Under the pieces are notes generated by a model. That model saw nothing but the letters and a program-made list of their open reading frames with translations, had not been told where the DNA came from and did not search any database. A DNA stretch of 41,540 nt from Acidobacteriota bacterium. GTDB taxonomy: Bacteria; Acidobacteriota; Thermoanaerobaculia; Multivoradales; JAGPDF01. The DNA is taken from positions 50,001 through 91,540 of the forward strand of contig JACTMI010000018.1 in NCBI GenBank assembly GCA_014584695.1. Reading direction: 5' to 3'. A program made the translations under genes and the position numbers. Below are positions 9,758 to 17,142 of the stretch, piece by piece. Every line of letters begins with the position of its first letter. Positions within the stretch are counted from its first letter, which is position 1.

Positions 9758-10519
9758 TCAGAGCTGGTAGGCGCGGCCCTGCTCGAGGAAGGCGATGTCC
9801 GGGTTGCCCAGGGCGCGCACTTCCGCTGCGATCTTCTCGATGCAGGGGGGCTTCAGGTGATGGAGCAGGATCGGCGTCCGGCGGGTGAGCTGCTTGAGCT
9901 CGGCGGCCAGGGTCTGCGGGGTGAGGTGGCCCGAGACGTCGGCGATCGGCTGCATCGCGTTGTCGAAGCTGGTGTCGATCCAGATCCCCTTCAGCCGCTC
10001 GGTCCGGTTCGCGACCTCCCACAGCCGCTTGGTCGGACCGGTGTCCGAGGACCAGAGCAGCGCCGCGCCGGCGTCCTCGATCAGGTAGCCGAAGGTCGGC
10101 ACCGGGTGGTTGACGGGAATCGGCGTGAACCGCAGGCCGCCGATCTCGACCGGCTCGCCCTCGACCAGCTCGTGGAAGCGCATCACCGGCAGCAGATGGT
10201 TGGGCAGCCGGGTGAAGTCGGGCCAGACGTCGTTGTTGAACAGGTTCTTGCGGATGGCGTAGATGGTCGCCGCCGAGGCGTAGATGTCGACCGCGTCGCG
10301 CAGCTTGCCGTAGACGTTCTCGATGAAGAACGGCAGCGACGAGGTGTGATCCATGTGGGAGTGGGTCAGCACGATCGACTGCACGTCGCGCTGGCGGGCG
10401 ATCGGCAGCGACTGCGACAGCGAGCCGGCGTCCAGGGCGACGGTGTCGTCGAGCAGCAGACACGTCATCCGGCAATCCGGGCTCTCCCCGCCGTAGCTGC
10501 CGAGCACCTCGACTTTCAT
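9758..10519 (-). CDS. Metallo-beta-lactamase-fold hydrolase resembling class II cyclic nucleotide phosphodiesterase
   Basis: The 253 residues run from MKVEVLGSYGG, with the metal motif THSHMDH (52-58), the second-shell block LLWSSDTGPTKRLWE and a late LLHHLKP. The sequence TH-S/H-x-DH followed by a hydrophobic helix, and a WIDTSF block, resemble the class II 3',5'-cAMP phosphodiesterases (CpdP/PDE1 type). These open cyclic nucleotides to 5'-NMP. Specificity is inference; an RNase Z-like or other phosphodiesterase role is also possible. It starts 3 nt after the HD-GYP stop, so the two are co-transcribed. No signal peptide is seen. Confidence 0.7.
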   Translation of the reverse strand: MKVEVLGSYGGESPDCRMTCLLLDDTVALDAGSLSQSLPIARQRDVQSIVLTHSHMDHTSSLPFFIENVYGKLRDAVDIYASAATIYAIRKNLFNNDVWPDFTRLPNHLLPVMRFHELVEGEPVEIGGLRFTPIPVNHPVPTFGYLIEDAGAALLWSSDTGPTKRLWEVANRTERLKGIWIDTSFDNAMQPIADVSGHLTPQTLAAELKQLTRRTPILLHHLKPPCIEKIAAEVRALGNPDIAFLEQGRAYQL

Positions 10520-10522
10520 GGG

Positions 10523-11677
10523 CTACCAGTGATTGTACTCGCGGTCCAGCCGGGCCGACAACAGAACCAGCAACTTCTCGCCCGCCGCGACGGTGAACTC
10601 GCCGCGCTCGAACAGCAGGTCGAACGCCGCCACCACTTGCGGGCAGAGGTGATTGCCGGCGACGCGGCGGATCTCCGCGGCCGCAGTCTCCCGCGGCAGC
10701 GCCTTGCGGTAGGGGCGGCTGGTGGTCATGGCGTCGAAGGTGTCGGCCACCGCCACGATGCGCGCCGGCAGCGGAATCGACCCCGCCGAGAGCCCGTCGG
10801 GATAACCGCGGCCGTCCATTCGCTCGTGGTGGTTGCGCACGATCGGTACCTGCGGGCGCAGGCTCTCGATGCGCGAAACGATCGCGGCGCCGTCGGCGGC
10901 GTGCCGGCGCATCACCGACTGCTCGGCGTCGTCGAGCGGCCCGGCCTTGAGCAGCACGCCGTCCGGCACGCCGATCTTGCCGATGTCGTGGAGGGTGGCG
11001 CCGAGCCGCAGGCTCTCGAGCTCGTCGACCGAGAGGCCGAGCTCCTGGCCGAGCACCAGGGAGTAGGCCACCACCCGCTGCAGGTGACCGCCGGTATAGG
11101 GATCGCGCTTCTCGACCGCTTCGGCGAGCGCGGTCACCGTCTCCAGGAAGATGCGCTGCTGCGCGGCGTAGAGCTTCGCGTTCTCGAGCGCGTGGGCGAG
11201 CGGGCCGGCGAACAGCCGCATGCGCCGCAGATCGTCGTCGTCGAAGCGTTCGCGGCCGACCGGATTCAGCAGCTGCAGGACGCCGATCACCCGCCCGCGG
11301 GAGACCAGGGGCACCGCCAGGATGGCCCGCGTGTCGAAGGCCTCGGAGCTGTCTCCGCGCCAGCGCGGGTCGGCCGCGACGTCGTGGATCAGCTCCGGCC
11401 GGCCGCTCGCCGCCACCGAGCCGATGCCCTGCCCGACCGGGATGCGCAGGTCGCCGATCTCCGGCGCCGCGCGGCCGCGCACGATGCGGAAGAACAGCTC
11501 ACCGGCGGCGGCGTCGAGCTCCCAGATCGAGCTGGTCTCGGCCGAGCAGATCCGCTCGGCGTGCTCGAGCGCCACCGAGAGGACGCGGCGCAGGTCGAGC
11601 GTCTCGGCGAGCGCCAGGCCGACTTCGAGCAGGGTCTCCTGCTCGGCCAGCCGCCGCTCCTGGCTCTCGCCCTCCAC
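10523..11677 (-). CDS. GAF domain HD-GYP protein, probable cyclic-di-GMP phosphodiesterase
   Basis: The 384-residue protein has a short helical lead, a GAF sensory domain (about 12-165) and an HD-GYP domain (about 178-375). The catalytic signatures are complete: LHDIGKIGVPD with H230/D231, HH (283-284) followed by ERMDGRGYPDG, and VADTFDAMTTSRPYRK. HD-GYP enzymes hydrolyse c-di-GMP (some cGAMP) to linear or mono-nucleotides; the GAF domain probably gates this in response to a ligand. No receiver domain or membrane segment is seen, so it is cytosolic. The start is a GTG 9 nt after the preceding stop. The C-terminal tail beyond the HD-GYP fold is of ordinary length. Confidence 0.88.
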   Translation of the reverse strand: MEGESQERRLAEQETLLEVGLALAETLDLRRVLSVALEHAERICSAETSSIWELDAAAGELFFRIVRGRAAPEIGDLRIPVGQGIGSVAASGRPELIHDVAADPRWRGDSSEAFDTRAILAVPLVSRGRVIGVLQLLNPVGRERFDDDDLRRMRLFAGPLAHALENAKLYAAQQRIFLETVTALAEAVEKRDPYTGGHLQRVVAYSLVLGQELGLSVDELESLRLGATLHDIGKIGVPDGVLLKAGPLDDAEQSVMRRHAADGAAIVSRIESLRPQVPIVRNHHERMDGRGYPDGLSAGSIPLPARIVAVADTFDAMTTSRPYRKALPRETAAAEIRRVAGNHLCPQVVAAFDLLFERGEFTVAAGEKLLVLLSARLDREYNHW

Positions 11678-11686
11678 CGCTGGCCT

Positions 11687-14605
11687 CTAGAACCGCGCGC
11701 CGATCCAGAACGAGGTCCGGTAGCCGCCCGGCAGACCCTCCTTGAAATTCCATTGGCGGGCGAAGTCCCAGTTGAGATCGAGCCCGGAGAAGCGGAGGGT
11801 GAAGCCGTAGCCGTAGGAGGAGAACGCGTCCTCGAGCCGGTTCTCGTCGCTGTTCCAGAGCTCGAAGTCCTGCCCCAGGGAGTCGAACCAAGCCCCGGCG
11901 ATGTCCAGGAAGACCCGCCCCCGGATGCCGCGAAAATCGAACACCGGCGTGATGAAGGCGTCGACCAGCGGGAAGCGGTACTCGATGTTGAAAGCGAACG
12001 CGCGATCGCCCTGCAGCGATCGGTAGTCGATGCCGCGCAGCGTGTCGAGGCCGCCGATGTAGTAGAAGCTCGGCCGGTTGCCCTCCGCGTAGCCGGCGAA
12101 CAGGCGGATCGCCAGGTGGCTGCGCTGCGAGACAGGCAGGTACTGGCGCCAGTCGAGCTCGGTATTCCACGAGACGGCGCCACTCTCCTCGGTGTCGAAG
12201 CCGTAGGTCGAGCGCAAGCGCCAGCGGCGGCCGCTCAATGGCCCGTACCAGGCGTTGACGGTCGAATCGCCGGTCATCGCCGCGAAAACGAGCGGAATGT
12301 CGTCTTCGAAGCGGAACCAGCGGTAGTTCTCGGGGCGGGGCGGGATGCCCGGGATCGGCGGGTTGTCGGGGTTCTGCACGGGGAACGCATAGCGGCGCTG
12401 CAGGTAGCCGCCGCCCGCCTCGACCCGGTGGTAGAAGTCGATCGGGTAGATCCAGGAACCGATCAGGCCGGTCTGGCGCAGCGCCTCCTGGCGCACCACG
12501 GGCCGCCCGTCGAGCTGATCCTGGAAGGTGTAGTAGTCCCGGTCGTCGAACAGCCGCAGCGCCCATTGCCAGCGCCGCGAGGCGTCGATGTACTGGATGT
12601 CGAAGTTCGAGAAGGTGTCGACCGAGGACAGCAGCAGGTTCAGTCGGCGGTCGCCCAGGTAGTCCGAGAAGAACAGGTAGGCGTAGCCCAGCACCAGCTG
12701 GTCGTCGGTGATGCCGACCGAGCCGCCGGCGTCCTCGAGGAAGAGCTTGAAGCCACCGTACTTGCTCTTGTTGGCGTCGTCGAGGGTGACCCGGATGTCG
12801 GGCTCGAAGCGCGGCAGCTCGGTGTGCTCGACCGGCTCGGTGGGCAGCGGCGTCACGGTCGGCTCGCCGACCGTCTGCGTGAGATCGGTCAGGTAGAGGT
12901 CGAAGCGGCCCTTCCAGAAACCGGCGAAGACCACGCGGTCGGGCTCGCCCTCGGTGCGCAGCGTCGCCGGCATCAGGCAGCCGGTCACGGCGTTGGTGAT
13001 CTGCAGCGTCCGGCCGGTGGCGAGGTCCATCGCCCAGATGTTGTCGTTGCCGCTCCGGTCGGAGGTGAAGACCAGCCACTTGCCGTCGCTGGTGAAGACC
13101 GCGTCCTTGTCGCTCCACTCCCCCTCGGTCAGGCGGTAGCGCCGGGTCGGATCGGCGAGGTCCAGGCGGAACAGTTGCGCCCGGTCCTCGCCGATGGTCG
13201 AGGAGTAGACGATCGAGGCGCCGTCGGGCGAGAAGACGGGGGCGCCGTCGTAGATCTCGTCGTCGGTCAAGTTGACGATCTCGCCGCTGTCGAGGTCGTA
13301 GGTGAAGATGTCGAAGCGGCCGCCCCGGTTACCGGAAAAGGCGATCTTGCGCCCGTCCGGGCTCCACGCCGGGCCGTGCTGCTGCTCGACGTCCATGTCG
13401 ATGAGGCGGGACAGCTTGCGCGAGAGCACGTCGAAGACCATCAAGCTGCGGCCCCGCTCGCGCTTGGCGAAAGCGGCGAGGTGATTGCCATCGGCGGAGA
13501 AGGCGAGGTCGCGGCCCATGCGCGCCTTCGAGGTGATGTGCTGCGCGGTCAGGTACTGGTAGTCCCGGCTGTAGCCGCGGGTCAGGTTGGCGATCGGGCG
13601 CCGCCGTCGGGCGTCGAACAGCACGATGTCGAGGTCGCCGCGCGCCACCGCCAGCGCGGCGACCAGATCCCCCGAGGGCGACACCGCCGGCGAGATCGCG
13701 TCGCTGACGTTGCCCTCCTCGTCGCGGAACGGCCGGCCGAAGTCCGACGGCTCGCCGGTTTCGACCAGCTGCGGCAGGTACTCGCGCCGCAGCCAGCGGC
13801 GGAAGTCGAGGTCGAAGTCCTCGGCCTCGATCTTGAGCGCGCGCTCGAGCGCCCGGTCGGCCCGGGAACCGAAGGTGTTGCGGAACTCGTAGAGGAAGTC
13901 CCGGAAACCCTCCTTGCCCCAGCGCTCCTCGATGTAGTCGAAGGCGGCGTGGCCGAAACGGTAGGCGAGGAAGCCCTGGACGCCGCGCTGGACGATCGAC
14001 GGCACGCGGTCGTTGACCACCGCGTCGCGCAGGAACATCTTGTCGGTGGTCGATTCGTCTTTGGCCATGTAAGAGGCCATCCCCTCCATGAACCACTGCG
14101 GCGGGTTCGAGGTCAGGCCCTTGCCGAGACGGCCCTGGAAGAGGATGTGGTACTGGAAGATGTGGGTCAGCTCGTGCAGGATGAGCTGGAACAGCTCGCC
14201 GTCGGGCAGGTCGATCGGCAGCACCATCCGGTTGCGCACCGGGCTCGCGAACGCGCCGACGCCCTCGGGGATGAAGTTGAAGATGATGTTGTTCTGTTCG
14301 AAGGCCGAGTGGGTGAGGTAGTAGATGAGCGGCGTCGGCTCCTGGATCTGGAAATCGAACTCGCGCGACAGCCGGTCGTAGGCGCTCTCGGCGAACGAGG
14401 CCACCTTCTCGAGCTGGCCCGCGGCCTCGGTGTAGTAATAGATGTCGAAGTGCGGCGAGCGGTAGATCTTCCAGTCGAAGTCCCGGTACTGGATCTTGTT
14501 CTTGCCGAAGTAGTTGCTGTACTGGGCGTCGAGCGCGCCGGCGCCCAAGGCCAGCGCGACCAGGCACGCTCCGGCGGCGCGCCGGAGGAAGAGAGAGCGG
14601 ATCAC
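11687..14605 (-). CDS. Outer-membrane fusion: HExxH peptidase domain, TolB-like propeller, Omp85/BamA-like barrel
   Basis: The 972-residue protein starts with a signal peptide (about 1-27, ending LDAQ). Residues about 45-290 form a peptidase-MA-like gluzincin: HELTH (144-148) and WFMEGMASYM, where E174 is the likely third zinc ligand. Residues about 300-600 hold repeated PD40/TolB-type blades, for example AWSPDGRKIAFSGNRGG, VFSPDGASIVYSS and FTSDGKWLVFTSDRSG. The last 350 residues look like an Omp85 surface-antigen barrel with GGLDTLRGIDYRSLQGDRAF, ending in aromatic F. The start is a GTG with AAGGAGG 5 nt upstream. It is the third gene of a run of exported proteins (15745 to 11687). The substrate is unknown; it may process or secrete envelope proteins. 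Confidence 0.85.
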   Translation of the reverse strand: MIRSLFLRRAAGACLVALALGAGALDAQYSNYFGKNKIQYRDFDWKIYRSPHFDIYYYTEAAGQLEKVASFAESAYDRLSREFDFQIQEPTPLIYYLTHSAFEQNNIIFNFIPEGVGAFASPVRNRMVLPIDLPDGELFQLILHELTHIFQYHILFQGRLGKGLTSNPPQWFMEGMASYMAKDESTTDKMFLRDAVVNDRVPSIVQRGVQGFLAYRFGHAAFDYIEERWGKEGFRDFLYEFRNTFGSRADRALERALKIEAEDFDLDFRRWLRREYLPQLVETGEPSDFGRPFRDEEGNVSDAISPAVSPSGDLVAALAVARGDLDIVLFDARRRRPIANLTRGYSRDYQYLTAQHITSKARMGRDLAFSADGNHLAAFAKRERGRSLMVFDVLSRKLSRLIDMDVEQQHGPAWSPDGRKIAFSGNRGGRFDIFTYDLDSGEIVNLTDDEIYDGAPVFSPDGASIVYSSTIGEDRAQLFRLDLADPTRRYRLTEGEWSDKDAVFTSDGKWLVFTSDRSGNDNIWAMDLATGRTLQITNAVTGCLMPATLRTEGEPDRVVFAGFWKGRFDLYLTDLTQTVGEPTVTPLPTEPVEHTELPRFEPDIRVTLDDANKSKYGGFKLFLEDAGGSVGITDDQLVLGYAYLFFSDYLGDRRLNLLLSSVDTFSNFDIQYIDASRRWQWALRLFDDRDYYTFQDQLDGRPVVRQEALRQTGLIGSWIYPIDFYHRVEAGGGYLQRRYAFPVQNPDNPPIPGIPPRPENYRWFRFEDDIPLVFAAMTGDSTVNAWYGPLSGRRWRLRSTYGFDTEESGAVSWNTELDWRQYLPVSQRSHLAIRLFAGYAEGNRPSFYYIGGLDTLRGIDYRSLQGDRAFAFNIEYRFPLVDAFITPVFDFRGIRGRVFLDIAGAWFDSLGQDFELWNSDENRLEDAFSSYGYGFTLRFSGLDLNWDFARQWNFKEGLPGGYRTSFWIGARF

Positions 14606-14618
14606 CCGAACCTCCTTT

Positions 14619-15314
14619 TCAGTCGGTAAGGAGCACGCGGGTCGCCTCGACCGTCTTCTGGACGAAGACGCCGACGATCCGGTCCTCGAGCGAGATCAGG
14701 TTCTCGAACATCCCCTTCAGGGGGTCCGCCTTCTCGCCTTCGAACTGCTTGAAGTCCTTGAAGTTGTCGAAGTACAAGCGCTCGCCGGTGCGGCCGTCGA
14801 AGACCATCAGGACGATGTCGTACTCGAACCCGGTGTGCTCGACCAGGACCTGCCGGTAGTAGGTGCGACCGTCGAACGGCGAGACGTACTCCTCGGTCCG
14901 GTAGCCGCTCTTGTCTTGGACGTCGAAGTCGAGGCTGCCGGCGATGACGAGATCGGTCTGCAACCGCTCGCCGAGCGCGCGCCAGAAGTCGCGATTGCCG
15001 GCCAGCAGGTCGAGATCGAAGGTCGGATAGTCGACCGGGCCGCTGTCGAGGATCTTGAGCCGCGTCTCGCGCCGGAGGACCTTCAAGAGGTAGCGCTCGA
15101 ACTCGCGCTGGACGTCGATCGACGTGCCGCGCGGCGACTCCCGCGAGCCCTCCCGGCTGAGCACCAGGAAGGGCGCGACCGCCACCGTCTTGCGGCCCTC
15201 GAGGTCGAGCCGCGCGCGCACCGGCAGCCGCAGGCGGACTTCGACCGCCGCCTCGAGCGCCGGGGCGGCGGCGAGGGCGACCAGCAGCGCCGCCAGGGCC
15301 CGGCGGCCGGTCAC
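14619..15314 (-). CDS. Exported protein with CsgG/LpoB/TolB-N-like layout, function unknown
   Basis: The 231-residue product begins with a GTG whose bases overlap the preceding stop (GTGA, 15311-15314), with GGAGG 6 nt upstream. An N-terminal signal peptide (about 1-23, ending ALEAA) is followed by KTVAVAPFLVLSRE, a helix with VQREFERYLLKVLRRETRLKILD, and LQTDLVIAGSLDF. This beta-helix-beta order, with 'AVAPF', 'L..LD' and 'D.VI.GS', resembles the periplasmic alpha/beta domain of CsgG, LpoB, FlgT and the TolB N-terminus, but I cannot assign a family. It probably acts in the periplasm with its neighbours, a TPR lipoprotein and the barrel fusion. The open frame upstream of the GTG lies inside the lipoprotein gene and is spurious. 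Confidence 0.7.
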   Translation of the reverse strand: MTGRRALAALLVALAAAPALEAAVEVRLRLPVRARLDLEGRKTVAVAPFLVLSREGSRESPRGTSIDVQREFERYLLKVLRRETRLKILDSGPVDYPTFDLDLLAGNRDFWRALGERLQTDLVIAGSLDFDVQDKSGYRTEEYVSPFDGRTYYRQVLVEHTGFEYDIVLMVFDGRTGERLYFDNFKDFKQFEGEKADPLKGMFENLISLEDRIVGVFVQKTVEATRVLLTD

Positions 15315-15745
15315 GACGCTCCTCCCGCCGGCGGCGGCGCGGGCTCCGGCGCCGGGGAGGCCGGCGCGGGTGGCTGCGACGCGGTGGCCGGTTTGGCTCG
15401 ATAGGCCTGGTAGAACTCGAGGAAGCGGGCGAAGTTCTGCTTGAGCGCCCGGTTGTTGGGGTCCGCCTGCGCGGCCAGCCGGTAGGCCGTGAGCGCGTCC
15501 TCGAAGCGGCCGACCGCCTCGTAGGAGACCGCTAGGTTGTTGAGCGCCCGGGTGTCGTCGGGGGAGAGCCTGCGCGCCTGCTCGAAACGGAACAGCGCCT
15601 CGTTCCAGAGCCCGCGCTGCGCCATCTGGACGCCGAAGGTGACCTGGGCGGCCACCGAGTCGGCGGGCGGGCGGCTCGAACAGGCGGCCAGGGAGGCGGC
15701 GACGAGCAGCGGCGGCGCGAGGCGCGCCAGGGTGGTCCGGATCAT
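15311..15745 (-). CDS. TPR-containing lipoprotein
   Basis: The 144-residue product has a lipoprotein signal peptide with lipobox LAAC (Cys about 22), then at least two tetratricopeptide repeats. The first is FGVQMAQRGLWNEALFRFEQARRLSPDD and the second ALNNLAVSYEAVGRFEDALTAYRLAAQADPNN; both show the TPR pattern of small residues. A third helix pair is followed by an Ala/Pro-rich tail. It is probably anchored to the outer membrane and holds partner proteins. It is first in the run leading to the barrel fusion. A purine-rich GGAGG lies about 10 nt before the ATG. Confidence 0.75.
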   Translation of the reverse strand: MIRTTLARLAPPLLVAASLAACSSRPPADSVAAQVTFGVQMAQRGLWNEALFRFEQARRLSPDDTRALNNLAVSYEAVGRFEDALTAYRLAAQADPNNRALKQNFARFLEFYQAYRAKPATASQPPAPASPAPEPAPPPAGGAS

Positions 15746-15820
15746 TCTCCCCCTTCCTCCCCTTCTCGGGCGCCAGCGGCGCCGACACCCAGCGACCGCC
15801 GGCGTCGCGCGGCGGCCGGC

Positions 15821-15828
15821 AGTATATA
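15821..15828. promoter_or_regulatory. Back-to-back -10 elements for the TPR lipoprotein (-) and dprA (+)
   Basis: AGTATATAC is an AT-rich island in GC-rich DNA between the divergent genes. It reads TATACT on the minus strand (15821-15826) and TATATA on the plus strand (15823-15828). Either would give leaders of about 70-80 nt, both containing Shine-Dalgarno sequences. No convincing -35 exists for either. Confidence 0.4.
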
Positions 15829-15866
15829 CGAGCGATTTCGGCCTTCCGGCCGAAGCGAGAGCCCGC

Positions 15867-15910
15867 TCTCTCGGCTTCCGTCTCTCCGTTCCCAGGAGGC
15901 CGAGAGACGG
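15867..15910 (+). promoter_or_regulatory. Two mutually exclusive hairpins around the dprA ribosome-binding site
   Basis: In the dprA leader, TCTCTCGGC (15867-15875) pairs perfectly with GCCGAGAGA (15899-15907). CCGTCTCTC (15878-15886) pairs perfectly with GAGAGACGG (15902-15910). The two 9-bp stems share the GAGAGA strand and cannot form together. The only good Shine-Dalgarno sequence, AGGAGG (15894-15899), lies in the loop of the second stem but loses its last base to the first stem. It is 14 nt from the ATG, which is long, and the second stem would shorten the effective distance. This could be a translational switch, or chance in a CT-rich stretch. Confidence 0.4.
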
Positions 15911-15913
15911 TTC

Positions 15914-17002
15914 ATGCCCACCCCCCGCGAGCTGCTGATCGCCCTCAACGCCGACCCGGAGCTGTCGCGCGCCGCCGCCTGCCGGCTGGCGCGGACGCTC
16001 GAGGAGTGGGCCGGCGCCCGCCACGCCGGCGACGTGCCGGCGCTCGGCCTGCCGGCGCTCGCGCTCGAACGGGCGCTCGCGCTGCGTCGCACCGCCGCGG
16101 CGGCGGCGCGGCGCGAGGTGGCGGCGGCCGACCGCGCCGGAGCCCTCCTGGTGACCCGGGCCGACGCCGACTACCCGCCGGCGCTGCTCGATCTCGCCCT
16201 GCCGCCGCCCGCGCTCTACGTCGCCGGCGAGCTCCCGGAAGCGCCCGCCGTGGCGATCGTCGGCGCGCGCCGCGCCAGCCCCTATGGCCTCGAGATCGCC
16301 ACCTGGTTCGGACGTTCGCTGTCCGCGGCCGGGGTCACCGTCGTCTCCGGCTTCGCGCTCGGCGCCGACGGCGCCGCGCACCGGGGTGCGCTCGCCGCCC
16401 CCGCGGGACGGACGGTCGCGGTGCTCGGCTGCGGTCTCGACGTCGACTACCCGCGCGCCCATGCCCGGCTGGGATGCGAGATCCGCGCCCGCGGCGCCCT
16501 GGTCACCGAGTTCCCCTGCGGCGTCGCGCCCGAGCCCTGGCGCTTCCCGGTGCGCAACCGGCTGATCGCCGCGCTGGCGCGCGCCGTGGTCGTGGTCGAG
16601 GCGGCGCCGCTGTCGGGCTCACTGGTCACCGCGCGGCTGGCGCTCGACCTCGGCCGCGAAGTGTTGGCGGTGCCGGGGCGGGTGACCGACGAGCTGGCCG
16701 TGGGGACCAACGCGTTGCTCGCCGACGGCGCCGCGCCCGCGCTCGCGCCGGAGGACCTGCTCGCCGCGCTCGGGCTCGAGGGCGGCGCGCGGACCCGTCC
16801 GGTCTCGCCGCTGCCGGCGGGGTTGTCGCCGCCGGCGCGCCGCCTCGCCGAGGCCGCCGAGCCGGGCCGCCAGACCGCCCCCGAGGAGCTCGCCGCGCGC
16901 GCCGGGCTGGCGATCGAGGTCGCCCTCGGGGCGCTGCTCGAGCTCGAGCTGGCCGGCGCGCTGCGGCGCCTGCCGGGCGGGCTCCTGGTGCGCGGCGAAT
17001 GA
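15914..17002 (+). CDS. dprA: DNA-processing protein DprA (Smf)
   Basis: DprA binds incoming single-stranded DNA during natural transformation and loads RecA. The 362 residues show an N-terminal SAM-like helical domain (about 1-75), the Rossmann-type DprA core and a C-terminal winged-helix domain (about 295-358). The core has AIVGARRASPYG, SGFALGADGAAHRGAL, VAVLGCGLDVDYP, FPVRNRLIA and LSGSLVTARLALD. It stands directly upstream of topA, as in many bacteria. Its leader holds the alternative hairpins described separately. No other competence gene is in the window. Confidence 0.93.
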   Translation: MPTPRELLIALNADPELSRAAACRLARTLEEWAGARHAGDVPALGLPALALERALALRRTAAAAARREVAAADRAGALLVTRADADYPPALLDLALPPPALYVAGELPEAPAVAIVGARRASPYGLEIATWFGRSLSAAGVTVVSGFALGADGAAHRGALAAPAGRTVAVLGCGLDVDYPRAHARLGCEIRARGALVTEFPCGVAPEPWRFPVRNRLIAALARAVVVVEAAPLSGSLVTARLALDLGREVLAVPGRVTDELAVGTNALLADGAAPALAPEDLLAALGLEGGARTRPVSPLPAGLSPPARRLAEAAEPGRQTAPEELAARAGLAIEVALGALLELELAGALRRLPGGLLVRGE

Positions 17003-17057
17003 GCGCCGACCGGCCGTCGCCGCCCGGCCCGTCCCGGCCCCGGCGGGGGGCCTGTGG

Positions 17058-17100
17058 TAGGGTCCGCGCCCTGCCGGGACCGGGGGAGCGACCGCTCCCC
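17058..17100 (+). promoter_or_regulatory. Candidate topA promoter element and leader palindrome
   Basis: TAGGGT (17058-17063) resembles the TAGNNT -10 elements found before other genes here. It is followed at 17083-17100 by a perfect 8-bp inverted repeat (GGGGAGCG-AC-CGCTCCCC). The ATG of topA is 42 nt further on. This would give topA its own transcript with a structured leader of about 75 nt. There is no clear -35. Confidence 0.35.
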
Positions 17101-17142
17101 GGGAAGAAACCGAGGCTCCCGGCGGTTCCCCCACACCGCGAC

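Noticed and set aside
8594-14629. A 2011-codon plus-strand open frame opposite purS through the barrel fusion
   Set aside because: It is antisense to seven well-supported genes. Its product is low-complexity Arg/Val/Asp-rich sequence with no domain, as expected from the complement of high-GC codons.
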